Shown: positions 9,191 through 20,488 of the stretch, piece by piece
Layout: every line of letters starts with the position of its first letter
Position numbering within the stretch: position 1 is the stretch's first letter
From: Incurvaria masculella
Taxonomy: Eukaryota > Arthropoda > Insecta > Lepidoptera > Incurvariidae
Length of the DNA: 64,000 nt
Direction: 5' to 3'
Assembly (NCBI GenBank): GCA_946894095.1
Contig: OX335644.1
Location: 12,815,595 to 12,879,594 of the forward strand
Notes under the pieces: generated by a model
What the model was told of the DNA's origin: nothing
The model's input: only the letters and a program-made list of their open reading frames with translations
The model's database searches: none
Translations under genes and position numbers: made by a program

Positions 9191-9800
9191 CCTTGGTCCG
9201 AATTGGATTGACAGTGCTCACAAATATATTCATGCAAACACCTGGTCCGAAACAGTATTCGCGAATACTGCAATATTTGCGATATCAAATCGGACCGATT
9301 GTAAGCGTGCTAACGGTGCTCACAAAATAACCTCAAACTATTGTTTGATGTTTATTTAACAAAAAAGAATTTTGCAGGCGGATAACTATTTACAACATTA
9401 TGTGACAATGAGAGTGATAATGAAGGTTATTTTGATATGTTGATAGACATAGAATTTGGCAAACAGCCGAAATAGTAGTAGAACGACAATGGAGAGCGCG
9501 CGCATTTCTGCAGTATTGCACACGGTTACGTAGTTACTGCAGCTAAAGGGCGAGCGAAAGCGGTGACGCGATTTATTTTATATTCTGTGTCCTCTACTTA
9601 CAGTACCAAAATAAAATTTGCCGCGCGATCTGTGGCTGCCGCCAACAGCTCTCACAGTTTTGCCCTGAGCACCGTAAGCACTTGAACGATGACGTCATCG
9701 GGACGTCATACCTCACAATCTTGCATTTGTGAGCACTGTCAGCACGTTTTGGACCAACTGTATTCACGCTGTCAGCGTTTGTGCGCAATTCGGACCATAG
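9191..9800. mobile_element. Inverted-repeat element with TGGTCCGAATTG ends
   Basis: TGGTCCGAATTG (9194) is matched by its reverse complement at 9786-9797. A second internal pair, ACAGTGCTCACAAAT (9211), is matched at 9725-9739. Element length is about 610 bp, and no transposase frame is seen. Confidence 0.55.
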
Positions 9801-10208
9801 CCCTACTGTGCAGGTACATAGATTCGAGTCGTGTTATTGTCTAGTATCGCTGTCACGGCATGGCAGAGCCGCTACAAAACAAGGAAACGCAAAAGCACGT
9901 AGACGCACACGGACATACTCGGATCGAACCTCGATTCTTATGGATGGAAAAAAGCGTTAGGCTTCCTTTGATATTGTAGCAAATGTTTCCCGTGTAAACT
10001 CCCAAAAACCCCATGCGGTGGAGCCGACCGTACTTACCCGCGTAAATTCAAGTGAAGTTAGTCACGAGCCCCGACCTATTCTTATTTGAATCGCACTGTA
10101 CACGATAGAATATTTAAAAAATAATAAAAGTTTGGCGGCCACAGTTAGAAAATTTCGTATTAAATCTGGTCGGAATACTGTGAAGAGAATAATGGTAATG
10201 AGGGTAAT

Positions 10209-10350
10209 GGTACCACTTTTTTTATCTTTCTGAGTTGGATGAGTCCATTTCATTACAATGCGAGCCGTTCCATGGTTCGGAACCCATGTAAAACCCCCCC
10301 TGTAGGTCCCCCGGGTTTGTACCGGTACCATCGGATTGGACGATATTATG
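10209..10350 (+). mobile_element. SINE fragment (head removed)
   Basis: The TTTCTGAGTTGGATGAG... and CATGGTTCGGAACCCATGTA body of the SINE, directly upstream of a full copy in the same orientation. Confidence 0.7.
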
Positions 10351-10735
10351 AGCGGCTCGTAGCCTAATGGCGCGGGGACTGGCCTAGCGTACCAGAGGCC
10401 TGGGTTCAATACTGACATGCACCACTGTCTTTCTCTTTTTGAGTTCGATAAGTGCATTTCGTCATGAATGCAAGCTGCTCCATGGTTCAGAATCCATGTA
10501 AAACTGTAGGTCGCCTATTAGGTGGTAGGGTTTAGCCCGCCCGGGTTGGTACCATCGCATTGGATGAAAAGATGGTCGAAGCGGCAATGAAAAATTCTCC
10601 GTGTTTTCCATCCAGTTTAATGTAGACGTGCTCATAAAGAGAAGGCCCTGGCATGGCACCAAATTCCTTCGGGAATGTGGTGTATTAGGCTAATATCGTA
10701 ACGGTAGTTGTGTGGTATTAGCCATCCATGTCCAG
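10351..10735 (+). mobile_element. tRNA-headed SINE, full-length copy
   Basis: It begins with box A (TAGCCTAATGGCGCGGGGAC), has box B (GGGTTCAAT) about 40 bases on, and ends in the ATTAGCCATCCATGTCC tail. Confidence 0.85.
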
Positions 10736-10739
10736 CTAT

Positions 10740-11720
10740 TCTCCTCTACAGTCGAATTTCTCAACCGATTCTAGAGTTCTTGGTGAGCGTCTAATATATA
10801 TATATTTTTAGTCGAGCCAGTTTTAAAAAAAAAAACAATTTTTTTCAAAAAAGTTAAAAAATGTTAAATGTTCAAAAAGACAGACACGCGAGGTCTACAG
10901 CTCACAGAGCCACTATAAGTTTCATAGAAATAGGCGCGCATGCTAGGTCTATGATAAGTTTAGTAGTGTTCGGTATTTTTTGCATGAATACAGAGGTATT
11001 TGTCAGATCTTTTATTTTTTTACATACTTAGACATATGCTTTCATATGAAAATCTCGATAAAACAGCGCCGGTTGTTGTTAGGTGAATGGGTTTGAGCGA
11101 GGGTTTGAGCGGGTGAACGGGTTACCATTTTTTTCTGGTAAATGAAAGACCTACTGATTCTTTGTCTATCATATTTCTTATTCATTTATATTATCAAAGT
11201 GAAACTTAAAACATAACTTCAGATCGTTCAAAACTAAAGGAAAGTGTGAATTATTAATATTAAACTGATTAAAATTTTCAAGTATTAATACATTAACCAT
11301 ACCTTTCTTATCCGAAAATAAACATTTTTAAGAAAACTGAAGGTTCATTAAATATATCATTTTGTCAGCCCTATTGGGCGACACCTCCGCGATCGATAAT
11401 CGAGGTTAAGCGACCCTGGAGGTCCTACATGGATGGCAGTTTCCGACCGTTGCGGATGATCGTTGTTCGGATTTGCAGTATGACTGTAGGTACGATTCCT
11501 GACTTACTAGGTTAATCCCACCCGGGTTGGCACTGACTTGCGACGTATTGAATGAGATAAGGTGTCAATATTAGGAATATCCTGGAATGACACCTAGTTT
11601 CCGTGTGGTGGGTGTAACGAAGCATTTAGCGCACCTCCCTCTCCCCCTTTTTTTCTAAGTTTTGTTATTACCATGTAAGAAATGAGTCACTGTTGACATA
11701 GCTAATAAAAAACAAAATAC
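10740..11720. other. No gene recognised; weak SINE-like patch
   Basis: Mostly AT-rich. Around 11505-11560 the order CTAGGTTAATCCCACCCGGG then a GTATTGAATGA block resembles a distant relative of the SINE body. Confidence 0.4.
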
Positions 11721-11739
11721 CTTACCGATTTCCTACGAG

Positions 11740-12021
11740 CTCGCTGGTCGCGGGTAGATTGAAGGTACATACGCACCGGCGGAGGAGCGCGGGGGACGAG
11801 TGAACAGACAATCGCGCGGGAGATGAGACGCGAACGTTTTGAAGTGCAAGAAATAGATGAACTATTTTGGAAATTATTTTGGAACGATTATTTGTGAACA
11901 TTGAGTGTATTGTGTGACCGTGCTTGTAAGACCTCTGTTGTGTAAGAGTGTGAGAACAGCTCTGGAGCAACCCGCTGCAGGCTCGGACGCTGGTGTGGAA
12001 TACGGGACATCGCACCTACAG
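11740..12021 (+). other. Candidate untranslated first exon with splice donor
   Basis: A locally GC-rich block ends in CTACAG followed by GTTAGT, a strong donor at 12022. It has the G/T-rich, stop-filled look of an insect 5' leader and carries a 24-codon upstream frame starting at 11821. The opposite strand also shows a possible donor (ATCG/GTAAGG, near 11728), so the strand is not certain. No matching acceptor can be named; it could be a distal alternative first exon. Confidence 0.35.
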
Positions 12022-12121
12022 GTTAGTGAGTTCGGTACCTACCTACCCCTTCTATTACGTCAATCAGTCCGCGCTAAGTCTCGTCACAGTTTTATTAACA
12101 TGCGTTATATGGGTTAGGTTT

Positions 12122-12214
12122 ATATCGTGGCAGTAGGTGTGGTATTAGCCATCCATTTGGTGGTGGCCACTCGGTTGGCACCATCGCATTTGATAAAAGG
12201 TGGTTGTAGCGGCA
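12122..12214 (+). mobile_element. Rearranged SINE fragments
   Basis: The SINE tail (GGTATTAGCCATCCAT) comes before a body piece (GTTGGCACCATCGCATTTGA), the reverse of the normal order. Confidence 0.6.
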
Positions 12215-12284
12215 ACTGGCGTTTTCAAATGTATGGAGAAATTGAAGAGCGCGTTGCGTGTCCGAGTTTGATGTGACAGCTAAG

Positions 12285-12850
12285 CTCTGGTTTCCTAGGA
12301 TAGCGGTGCCGTCATAGAGCAGTCGTAATACAGCGGTGAATGACGTCACTAGAACGTTGTCTATGTAAACAAAATGGCGCGGTTACCTAGAGAGCGTTAA
12401 CTGACACCGTAATGTCAAAAAGCGGTCCCGCCATTTGCATGACGGCCGAGATGACGGCCGTCTTGACGGTATCGATAGTTTCGTGAACGTTTTATTGATA
12501 GCGGTGAAGCAATTGTTTTTTGACGTACCTACAAAATGAGTTCCAACTCTTGGAGCAGCGAGGACGACGAAATTTTAATAGATTTCGTACGTAACCATGA
12601 AGCTATTTATTATAATATAAAAAGTAAAGAATACAGAAAATGTCAATTGAAACAGAATTGGTGGAAAGAACTTGGAGTAATTTTAAATAAAACAGGTTAG
12701 TGAGTGAATACAATTTAAAAAAGGTTTATTAATTATCTATTTTATCTATTTCGTTTGACGTTTGTTTAAAATGACGGTCGTGGAACTTTCCACATGTCGT
12801 CACCGTAAAAACGGCCGTCTTTTTGCGTCCGTAATATTACGACCGCTCTA
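12285..12850 (+). mobile_element. DNA transposon remnant carrying a MADF exon (Harbinger-like?)
   Basis: About 565 bp inserted in a MITE. Ends carry ATAGAGCAGTCGTAATA and, inverted at the other end, ATAGAGCGGTCGTAATA. ACGGCCGTC-type words recur near both ends. Its only coding part is a single MADF exon. PIF/Harbinger transposons are known to encode a separate Myb/MADF-type protein, hence the suggestion. No DDE transposase remains. Confidence 0.5.
12536..12700 (+). CDS. MADF (Adf-1-like) domain, first exon only
   Basis: The frame is 54 codons, ATG at 12536. The reading includes E-D-D-E-I-L-I-D-F-V-R-N-H, then a Tyr-rich turn, then K-Q-N-W-W-K-E-L-G. This follows the MADF / Myb-SANT-like pattern: an 'L-I-x-x-V' first helix and a 'W-x-x-x-x-x-x-L' second helix. 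These are small DNA-binding domains of Adf-1-type proteins and of proteins encoded by some DNA transposons. The frame meets AACAG/GTTAGT at 12693-12694, a strong donor just before an in-frame TAG, so this is a first exon whose partner is missing. The frame is intact but the gene is broken by internal deletion of the element. Beyond the domain no function can be stated. Confidence 0.6.
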   Translation: MSSNSWSSEDDEILIDFVRNHEAIYYNIKSKEYRKCQLKQNWWKELGVILNKTG

Positions 12851-13039
12851 TCTACGTCGTCGTTGCCGTTTACGCCGACTCCGCGTTTTCATACAAATCG
12901 GAAGTCCGAGTTTGAGTTTGACAGCTTGAAAAAGTAAAACCATCTACTAAAATCTTGTATGGACTTTGGCGTTTTTACGGAACTTAGAAGTTCCGTAAAC
13001 GCTAGTTTAGGTGACAACTGGGACTAGCAGCTCTAAAAT

Positions 13040-13690
13040 TGAATAGGCGGAGAATACTTTCAAAAGTGTTATTTTCGCTAAGAATACATAGTTTTTTATA
13101 GGATTGACGCAAAATTTTCTGGGGTAGGCACCAAATGGCCCAAAGTTACATATTATATTTTCTCACAGTACGCGCCAGTTCTCCGTGTCGGTCGAGACTA
13201 CATCCGTCCTCATACCTAAACATTTTGTACCAATTTCTGCGATTAAAACGCGATAGCCAGAGCCCGACGTCGTCACATAATTATTTCTAAATGTGACCAA
13301 CCCGCATAACGCATGAAACCGGTTTTTTATTGTTTCGTTAAAGAAATTGGGAAAAGTTAAACATATTCTTCCCTGGAAGGGTAGATAATATTAAGATCTT
13401 TGAATTGGTTTTAAAATAAGTATTGTTTAATATCAATATGAGCCGCCAGCTTGAAAAAGAATATATTTGAGACCTGACTTCAATTTTTTTTTCCATGGAT
13501 AAAATATCAATTTCTGTAACATTTTTCTATCTGTTTTGGTAGAACGATAACTGGAATTATATATGTTTTTTTCATGTTCTCATTCCATAAAGATCAGGAA
13601 CTTAACGCAATCAAACCATTCGCATTGGCTAGTATAATATTCTTAATAAGCATTAAATAACATTTCTACCAATCCGATCAATCTGTTTAT
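13040..13690. other. No gene recognised
   Basis: AT-rich intergenic-looking sequence. Confidence 0.5.
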
Positions 13691-13699
13691 TTTACGACA

Positions 13700-13860
13700 T
13701 CGCAGTCGGCTGTCGTGTCTTCAGAGCGGCGCGGCGCGGTCACGCTCGAAGGCGCGGCGCGCCGGCACGGCGACAGCGGCGCGCGGCGGCACTGCTAGAC
13801 GCTCACCGCAGCCGCAGCCGTCGCGCTGCTCTGTGATGTAACGTACTCGAATTCCGCCTT
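13700..13860. other. CpG-rich block
   Basis: Dense GCGGCGCG-type sequence in AT-rich surroundings. It could be a promoter or enhancer core; no initiator or donor pair stands out. Confidence 0.4.
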
Positions 13861-14329
13861 GCAAAAACTCGACACTCCCGCGCAGTTCCGGCTTCTATGC
13901 AGTGGCGGATACCGGCGTGGCGCACTTTCTTTGGGGCGGCGGCGACCGCCATTCATTTCGGCACAACCTTGCTTATCTAACTATCGCACTACGCATCGAT
14001 TGCGATTTGAACGGTGAAAGTTTGCGCCTGCATTATTGTCTGGTATTCGTATAGGCCGGGCCGTTGGTACGAGGCAATCTCTTCTTAGCCGCATAATTAT
14101 TATGGCTATGTATGCAAGGTTTTGGAAGTATATCCGTATATTAGGTATATTAGACTAGGTAGGTACCTACCAGCGAAGTCGCTTTGCAGTTTGCTCTGGC
14201 AACGCTTGCCCCGCGCGATGATGTCAAAATTCGACGTGAAAGCATTGTATGTATGCACGTATTGTGTTATTTCTTGGGTTTTTAAATGAAATAACGAGTG
14301 ATGTGAAAAAAAAATCTATCGACCAAAAT

Positions 14330-14430
14330 ATGACAAAGCCGACGGAGTTTCTTGTCGGCTCTTCTTCGCCAGAGGCAATCGGTCCGGCAGACAAAAAATG
14401 TTATTCAGGAAGCCGAGTGTGTGGAGGATT
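14330..14430 (+). mobile_element. LINE-like 3' fragment
   Basis: The block TTTCTTGTCGGCTCTTCTTC parallels the one at about 1038. Confidence 0.35.
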
Positions 14431-14739
14431 TAAAGAAACTAAAACTGATCCCACTGATACCTCAAGTTATTACTTAGTACTCTTATTTAGTCTACAAACA
14501 GCGCACGGCGACCAACTCCAAGTTGGCCCTTTTTTTATTAGAAAAAAAGATCTAAGAATCTAAACTATCACTATGCTATCACTCAACGACGATGCATCCG
14601 GTACATTGAAACTCCATGAGACAAAAACAATAATAAGTCAATCAATACGGGCCTTTCCATTAACAATTGGTTATTAAACAATTTTTACCGTGCCTGACAT
14701 CAAATAAAGAGCCTATTAAATTTAAATTAAGATTGGTGT

Positions 14740-14885
14740 GCCGGGCGAGGGGAGGGCGGGGGGACGTGCGTTGCTGTTGCGGAGGAGGCGCGGGCGCGCG
14801 GCGTCTGTGGTGGGCTCATTCAATTTCATCGCCTTATTCATAACCTGCTCACCGGAACAGCGCGGCGAGCGCGCGTCTGTAATGC
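14740..14885. other. CpG-rich block
   Basis: GGGCGAGGGGAGGGCGGGGG to GCGCGGCGAGCGCGCG, sharply richer in GC than its flanks. No gene structure is visible. Confidence 0.4.
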
Positions 14886-15115
14886 TCGTCTAATTAAAAA
14901 TAATATATTATTATTAGATTCCTGACACGATTACGAGGCCTCTAACCACCAGCTAACGAAAATCGGAATAGGTGTAGGTACCTACTTTCTTTAAAATGTC
15001 GCACGCTCAAGCTAGATCATAGATATTGTTCTCTGCCCAATGAAATTACCGTTTTGCACGAAATCAATTAAAGTAAGTAATTTATTTTAGTAAAGTAATT
15101 AATATATTTTTAATT

Positions 15116-15385
15116 CTATTGACCAAAGCCGATGCGATGCATCTTTGCTAGTGGCAATTTATATTTGCCCTTCTTGAAAAAATCAGAAGGATGGGAGGCA
15201 ACCAATTCGTCGAAGGCATAGGTAGTCGTACTGCCTCTCGGGTATTCAATTTCAAATTCAATCTCAATTTCTTCCCTCCAAGAAGTTGTCCAAATTTTGG
15301 AAAAAGTAGCTTGGAGACCGTCTGTTTTTTGTGGGGTATTTGATGACAGATACGCTACAATATAAATAGCAATATATACGGGCAT
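15116..15385 (-). pseudogene. Possible mariner-like transposase C-terminal fragment
   Basis: A minus-strand frame ends with F-D-E-L-V-A-S-H-P-S-D-F-F-K-K-G followed by K-L-P. The order 'pair of acidic residues, A-S-x-P, D-F-F-K-x-G, L-P' is how mariner transposases approach their C-terminus. The rest of the frame shows no DDE residues. It could also be chance. Confidence 0.25.
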
Positions 15386-15389
15386 TTAT

Positions 15390-16480
15390 GAGTTTATCAA
15401 TACCTAGCTTACTGTAATACATCTGTATTTAAACAGCCGCTCCACGTAAGTCACCGAAGGATTGAATATTTACTCATCTGGCACCTTAGTCAGTAACCTA
15501 CAGCGATGCTTTGTGACAGAAAACCTCTATTATACAGGGTGTTAACGGGGGTATGAATTTTGTGTCTAGGTATTTATAAAAATGTATGGGGAGGGCGAAT
15601 TGTTTTAAGTCGTTCAACAAAATCTTCCTTTTTTGCTCCAGATATGCCTAGGAATACTGTATAGCTCATAGCGACTAAAAGTCGTTTGCAAAATAGTATA
15701 ACATATTGTTCAGTTTGAAATGCAGCATCACATCTCTAAATTTGGCACACCTTTGCAGATTCAGTATAATGCACGCCAAATAAAAGTACATTGAACCTAT
15801 GCGCGGCTGCCGGAAGCATACATACATTTGTAATCAACGTTGCACCACGCGAACTTGACTGCCCCATTCCTGGGAGACTCACAAGCAGAACATACCTATA
15901 ATATCACAGATTATGATCAATGTATAATATGAAACATTCAAGAGTCTGATGATCGTTTTCTGTTCATTTTTATGGACATTGCCATCTGCAGCAATGGATT
16001 TTTTTACGCCGTCTAACTTAGTGCCAGGATACTGCCCTGGCATGTTACATTAGTTCTGTCGAGAGTTCTGTGGTACGAATGGCCTGCAATGTAAAGCGCT
16101 CCATAACCCAAGCTCAGGCATGTCAAGAATTTATTGTGCGGAGGCGCAGGTTGACATTTCTAATAGGATGTGCCTAGAAAGAACACGGACACGGTCCGTC
16201 CTTCACCTAAAACGCTAATGACATCACCAGCTCTGTTCGGCCGAGCATGCATAATGAAACGAGCGGCATTCCGTCGCGTCCGCAAAGTGGTTATATAAAA
16301 GAAAGTATGGGTGTGTGAAGTAACGCGACCTTGCCGGTGAAAGGCGGCTGAATGTGGGGCGACAGCCGGATCTTGGCTTCTCCCACGGACCGCGCCGCCT
16401 CCGCGCCGCCCGCCGCCGCTCGCCATCGCCCGCCAGCGCCCGCGGCGCGACCGATCCCCCAGACGCGCGGTCGTGACAGA
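15390..16480. other. No gene recognised
   Basis: Mixed sequence with a CpG-rich patch (16380-16470) next to the following MITE. TACAGGGTGTTAA at about 15534 is the kind of edge seen in insect transposons, but no partner end was found. Confidence 0.4.
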
Positions 16481-16481
16481 A

Positions 16482-16829
16482 CAGAGCCGGTAGTCTCAGT
16501 TGTCACCTAAATTGGCGTTACGGCCACCCGATCGACTGGCGTTTTCAAATGTATGGAGAAATTGAAGAGCGCGCCTTAAGCGAAGTGACATTTGCGAGTC
16601 CGAGCTTGATTTGACAGCTTACTCAACGTTGCCGTAAATACGTCGACGTTGCGGTTTACGTCCATTCCGCGTTTTCATACAAATCGGAAGTCCGCGTATG
16701 ACTTTGACAGCTTGAAGAAGTAAAACCACAGAATATCTAGTAAAAACTTGCATGGAGTTTGGAGAAAACGCCAGTCGATCGGTTTGCCGTAAACGCCAAT
16801 TTAGGTGAGAACTCAGACTGACCACTCTG
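16482..16829. mobile_element. MITE with TCACCTAAATTG repeats, copy 3 (complete)
   Basis: The best-preserved copy, 348 bp. Ends are CAGAG ... CTCTG with inverted repeats of about 65 bp. The flanking 8-mers do not match, so no target duplication is seen. Confidence 0.8.
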
Positions 16830-16934
16830 CTAGCTCGGTGTATAGCCGGTGGAATAGCTATGTCACCAAAAGGCTGTGGGCATTTCGATGGCAACACATT
16901 GTACACTTATGAAATAAAAAAAAATATATGAGTA

Positions 16935-17075
16935 GGTACTTTAGTAATTAGTAATATTAAAATATAATATAGCTTACATATGTTCGACACGGATAATGTA
17001 GCTTTCCATTGGTGAAAGATTTTTATAATGGGTTCAAAAGAGTACCTGCACAAACAAAAAAAACAAACCTCCTAA
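16935..17075 (-). mobile_element. Helitron/TE 5' fragment
   Basis: GGATAATGTAGCTTTCCATT then GGTGAAAGATTTTTATAA parallels 51660-51790, a commonly dispersed lepidopteran transposon edge. Confidence 0.4.
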
Positions 17076-17267
17076 TACAATAGTGTGGAAGTGTAGATTA
17101 AACATACGTTTACAGGAACAGTGTTTTACAATATATATCTCACATACGTTCTGTGAGATGAGTGTTCCTCAGTCCACCGTACATCCGATCTCGTTTGTAA
17201 CATGCTTTCTTCGTTACTTGGTGGCACTGAATTGTGACAAGGCAATTGTGTGGCTTGCTATGCTATT

Positions 17268-17430
17268 GAGGCTTAAGGGGTTACCGTGGCTAATGAACTC
17301 GCCAGGTGAACAGGTTTATTTGCACTTTGCATCAGCTAATTGTCAAGTGACGTGTTATTCGGCCAAGTGAACTGAAATTCACCAGTTAGCATGGTACGAA
17401 ATTAAACTAAACGTCAGATTGAATCACCTG
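17268..17430. mobile_element. Dispersed element, uninterrupted copy
   Basis: Shares GGGGTTACCRTGG..., CGCCRGGTGAACAG and CACCAGTTAGCATG blocks with 52555-52860, where the same element is split by another MITE. This copy shows the unsplit order (ATTCGGCCAAGTGAAC). Confidence 0.6.
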
Positions 17431-17589
17431 GAAGTTGTTCTGTCCGATCAAGAACTGCTAGACGACCGTTATACAGGTCCAAATGTTAATTAGGGATTTG
17501 TTGCTATATTTGGAGCAAAAGAGGGAGATAACACCAATCTAGTTACATTTTGGCCAAAAGTTGATAGCATAGCATACAACAGTGCGATA

Positions 17590-17712
17590 CAGCGCCGGAC
17601 TTTACTTTTCTTTAGGCCACTTCGCTTTGTGAAAGCAAAGTGAAAAATTGGCCGCCGCCCCTAGGCCGCGGCCTATACGGCCAATTGGCAAGTACAACTC
17701 TGGTACAATGAA
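17590..17712. repeat. Dispersed repeat, partner at 54808-54912
   Basis: AGGCCACTTC, GGCCGCCGCCCCTAGGCCGC and CAGCGC-type ends recur in inverted order near 54.8 kb. Confidence 0.45.
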
Positions 17713-17714
17713 TA

Positions 17715-18500
17715 AATGAAAGTAATAAGCAACCGCTGCTACGGTGATAAGGTTTTTTATGATTTCATTGGGGTGCGGTTTTCCTAGGATTCCTGCATTC
17801 GCCTTTGACTCTGCAAAGTTGCTCAGATTCGATGCAATGTCTTTATCGCGACAAAGCGTGTATGTTTGACTTTCGCTGGCGTCGATAACTCTATTTTTAG
17901 ACGACCTTACATTGCAAGCGGCTCGCCGCGCAGCTTCACTTCACTTTGCTAAATGCGCGAATAATTAGTATCTGCTGCCGATACCGAACTACCTAAGACC
18001 TACTGGGGCTATGGTTAACGTGACTATACGTCCCGTCTTGAACGGGACTGTCCCTTTTTTCGGTTCTCTGTCCCGGGGATATGGAACCAAAGAAAACCGC
18101 GGTTGCTCAAAAACCGTGCTGCAGATTGTTTCCGTCGAGGAAACCGAGAGGTAACCGCTTTGACAACCGCTATAAATGCTGTTTTTTGCGTCTCCCTTTG
18201 CGTCGTTCGGAGCGCTATGCAATAAACAAGCGGAGGGATTGGGAGGTATTGCACAAAACATTCACCTATCCGGGGCTGAACCGGCGTAAGAAATGAGAAA
18301 ATATGTATGGAATTCGATCAATTCTGCACCAATCAGAAGTGGATGCCAAATATTTTGCCCACTAAGAGCCCACGAGGTATGATATATAAACGCTTCTGAT
18401 GGGTGTAGAATTACTCGAATCCCCTAACATATTTTCACACATCGATAACCCCTATTTAATGATATACCTTAATTAACATATAATTTAATTTTAATAAATA
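17715..18500. other. No gene recognised
   Basis: It holds a moderately GC-rich stretch (18000-18300) open in several frames on both strands. No family is recognised, and it is treated as non-coding. Confidence 0.4.
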
Positions 18501-18530
18501 AATTAATTTATAAACATTTATTAATGTATG

Positions 18531-19420
18531 GTGTAAACCTGCGAAATCGAAGAGCTCAGCGAAATTTCGATAGATGATTTGTAACTCGCAATAGGGGGTC
18601 TGATAATATCTTTTTTTTTTTATAAATTAAAATAAAATATTTTTTAATAAATATAATTTAATTTAAATTTAATTATTACTATGTATTTAGTATAGACCGA
18701 TTACCCCCCTGCTGCCGCTCTAGGTAAACTCGACTCTTATGGTGTCACTCCCACAGTATTGTTTGTTGTAATCATGAATTCAATTTATTGCACTTTTCGT
18801 TCGATTTTTTTTTGTATGTGCTAATCTCAACGAAGGAAAACGCTCATTAAGGTATTGTGGTTGCTGTAAAATATCCATATCGTGTTGTGGCTTTTACAAA
18901 AACGTCGGTAACGAGTTATGGCAGACACAGAAATACCATATAGCGAAATTCATGTCGTGGCTATCATACTATTCGGCCACAATGCGTTCTGGCCACTGGT
19001 TGTGGCAATTGGCAAGAAAAGCCACAAACGCGTATAGAATCATTATACCTGTAGAATACTACGCAAAGTTGTTTGTTAATTTAAAATTATGGGCTCTACC
19101 CTTTTAATTCTTCACAAATTCAAGCCTAAAACTATCATTAAAAATTAACAATTTTTTTAGGTAATTGTATAGTTAAAATAAAAAGATCACTGGTCTCTAA
19201 ATTCTGGGATACCTCGGGTGCCTCGGGTTCACAGAAATCGGAATATCTCGGGTTTTCCTCCACAGCGATCAATTGAGTCCTGGGATCCCTGCAGGTGATT
19301 ACTTGATTAGTCCCACACATCTGAACAATATTCCACGAAAGATTTTATCAGACCCCCTATTGCGAGTTACAAGTCCTCTATCTATATTTCGCTGAGCTCC
19401 TCGATTCCGCAGGTTTACAC
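18531..19420. mobile_element. DNA element with ~85-bp terminal inverted repeats
   Basis: The left arm 18531-18613 (GTGTAAACCTGCG..., ...GCAATAGGGGGTCTGATAA) is inverted at about 19341-19420. There is about 730 bp of interior without transposase motifs. Confidence 0.7.
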
Positions 19421-19539
19421 TATAGAATAAAGCAGGCATTTTACGGCTACTCTAAATCGCCCGTCCATAGGAGTTTATGCCTATATGCTACAACACATTT
19501 GTATTATTACATATTTCTACACTAATATAAAAATCCATG

Positions 19540-19716
19540 GACGGGCTCAACGCGTACTATCGCATTGAATGAACGATGGTCAAAGCAGCACTGAAATATA
19601 TTCATGTTTTCCATTCAGATCAATGTGGGAAGGTTTTGGCTTTGCCCCCGCTCATGAAGTGTGTTGGGGTAATATCATGGCAGTGGGTATGTTATGAGCA
19701 ATCCATGTCTAAGATG
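19540..19716 (+). mobile_element. SINE fragment
   Basis: Body and tail only (CGCATTGAATGAACGATGGT ... AATCCATGTC). Confidence 0.65.
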
Positions 19717-20092
19717 TCCAAAAAAATATTATATTGTGAACGTTAGAGAATTCCTTGAAGGGTTAATTTTGCACATTTGGTTCGCAAATAACTTCACATT
19801 TTTGTTTTACATTTTCTTAATATTTGAAGCAACGATATGCAGAATACTGTTCCTTTAGGACTTAATACCTATAAGGCTAAACAAAATATTGAAAAGATGA
19901 ACCGTTTGAACTCAAGAGAACGATCGTGATAAAATTATATGAACTCTGCATCTTGTGCTGATTATGAAAAGATCCACATCATGTAGTTTCGATGTTATTG
20001 CTCCTGTGACCAAGAAAATCACACTTTGCAGCGACTTGACCGATTTACACTTTCTCTCAATCTTTTATAACGATATTATTTTATTTAACTAG

Positions 20093-20475
20093 ACATCAAT
20101 GGTTAGCACAACCGCCGTCATGATTTCAGCCTAACACAACGCATTACCGTAGGAATTAGGTGCCATACCGGGACGTTTCCTTTATGCATGGCTACATTGA
20201 ACTGAATGGAACCCTAACAATTTTTTATTGCCGCTTCGCCCATCTTTTTATCTAAAACGACCGACTTGGGCGCTAAAACCTACTGGGGGAAGGGGAGCCA
20301 CAGTTTTACATGGATTCCAAAGCATGGAACAGCTCGCATTCATGTCGAAATTCACTTATCCAACTGAGAAAGAGAAATAAAGTGGTGAATGAACGGGGCG
20401 AGAATTTGAACCCAGACCTCTGAGATGCAAGGCAAGTCCCTCCGCCACTAAGCTACGAGCTACGAGATAGAGCTA
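20093..20475 (-). mobile_element. tRNA-headed SINE, near full length
   Basis: On the minus strand it begins TAGCTTAGTGGCGGAGGGAC with box B GGGTTCAAATTC, then the body and tail. Its head lies next to a hAT-like element. Confidence 0.8.
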
Positions 20476-20488
20476 CATTGGTCTAGAA

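Larger units (their letters stand above)
12210..13035. mobile_element. MITE with TCACCTAAATTG repeats, copy 2, interrupted
   Basis: The left part (to about 12284) and the right part (from about 12851) line up with neighbouring positions of the 16.5-kb copy, so a second element was inserted between them. The outermost left end is missing. Confidence 0.65.

Noticed and set aside
9594..9788. 64-codon minus frame with several cysteines
   Set aside because: Lies inside an inverted-repeat element and spans its right arm. The cysteine spacing fits no zinc-binding motif.
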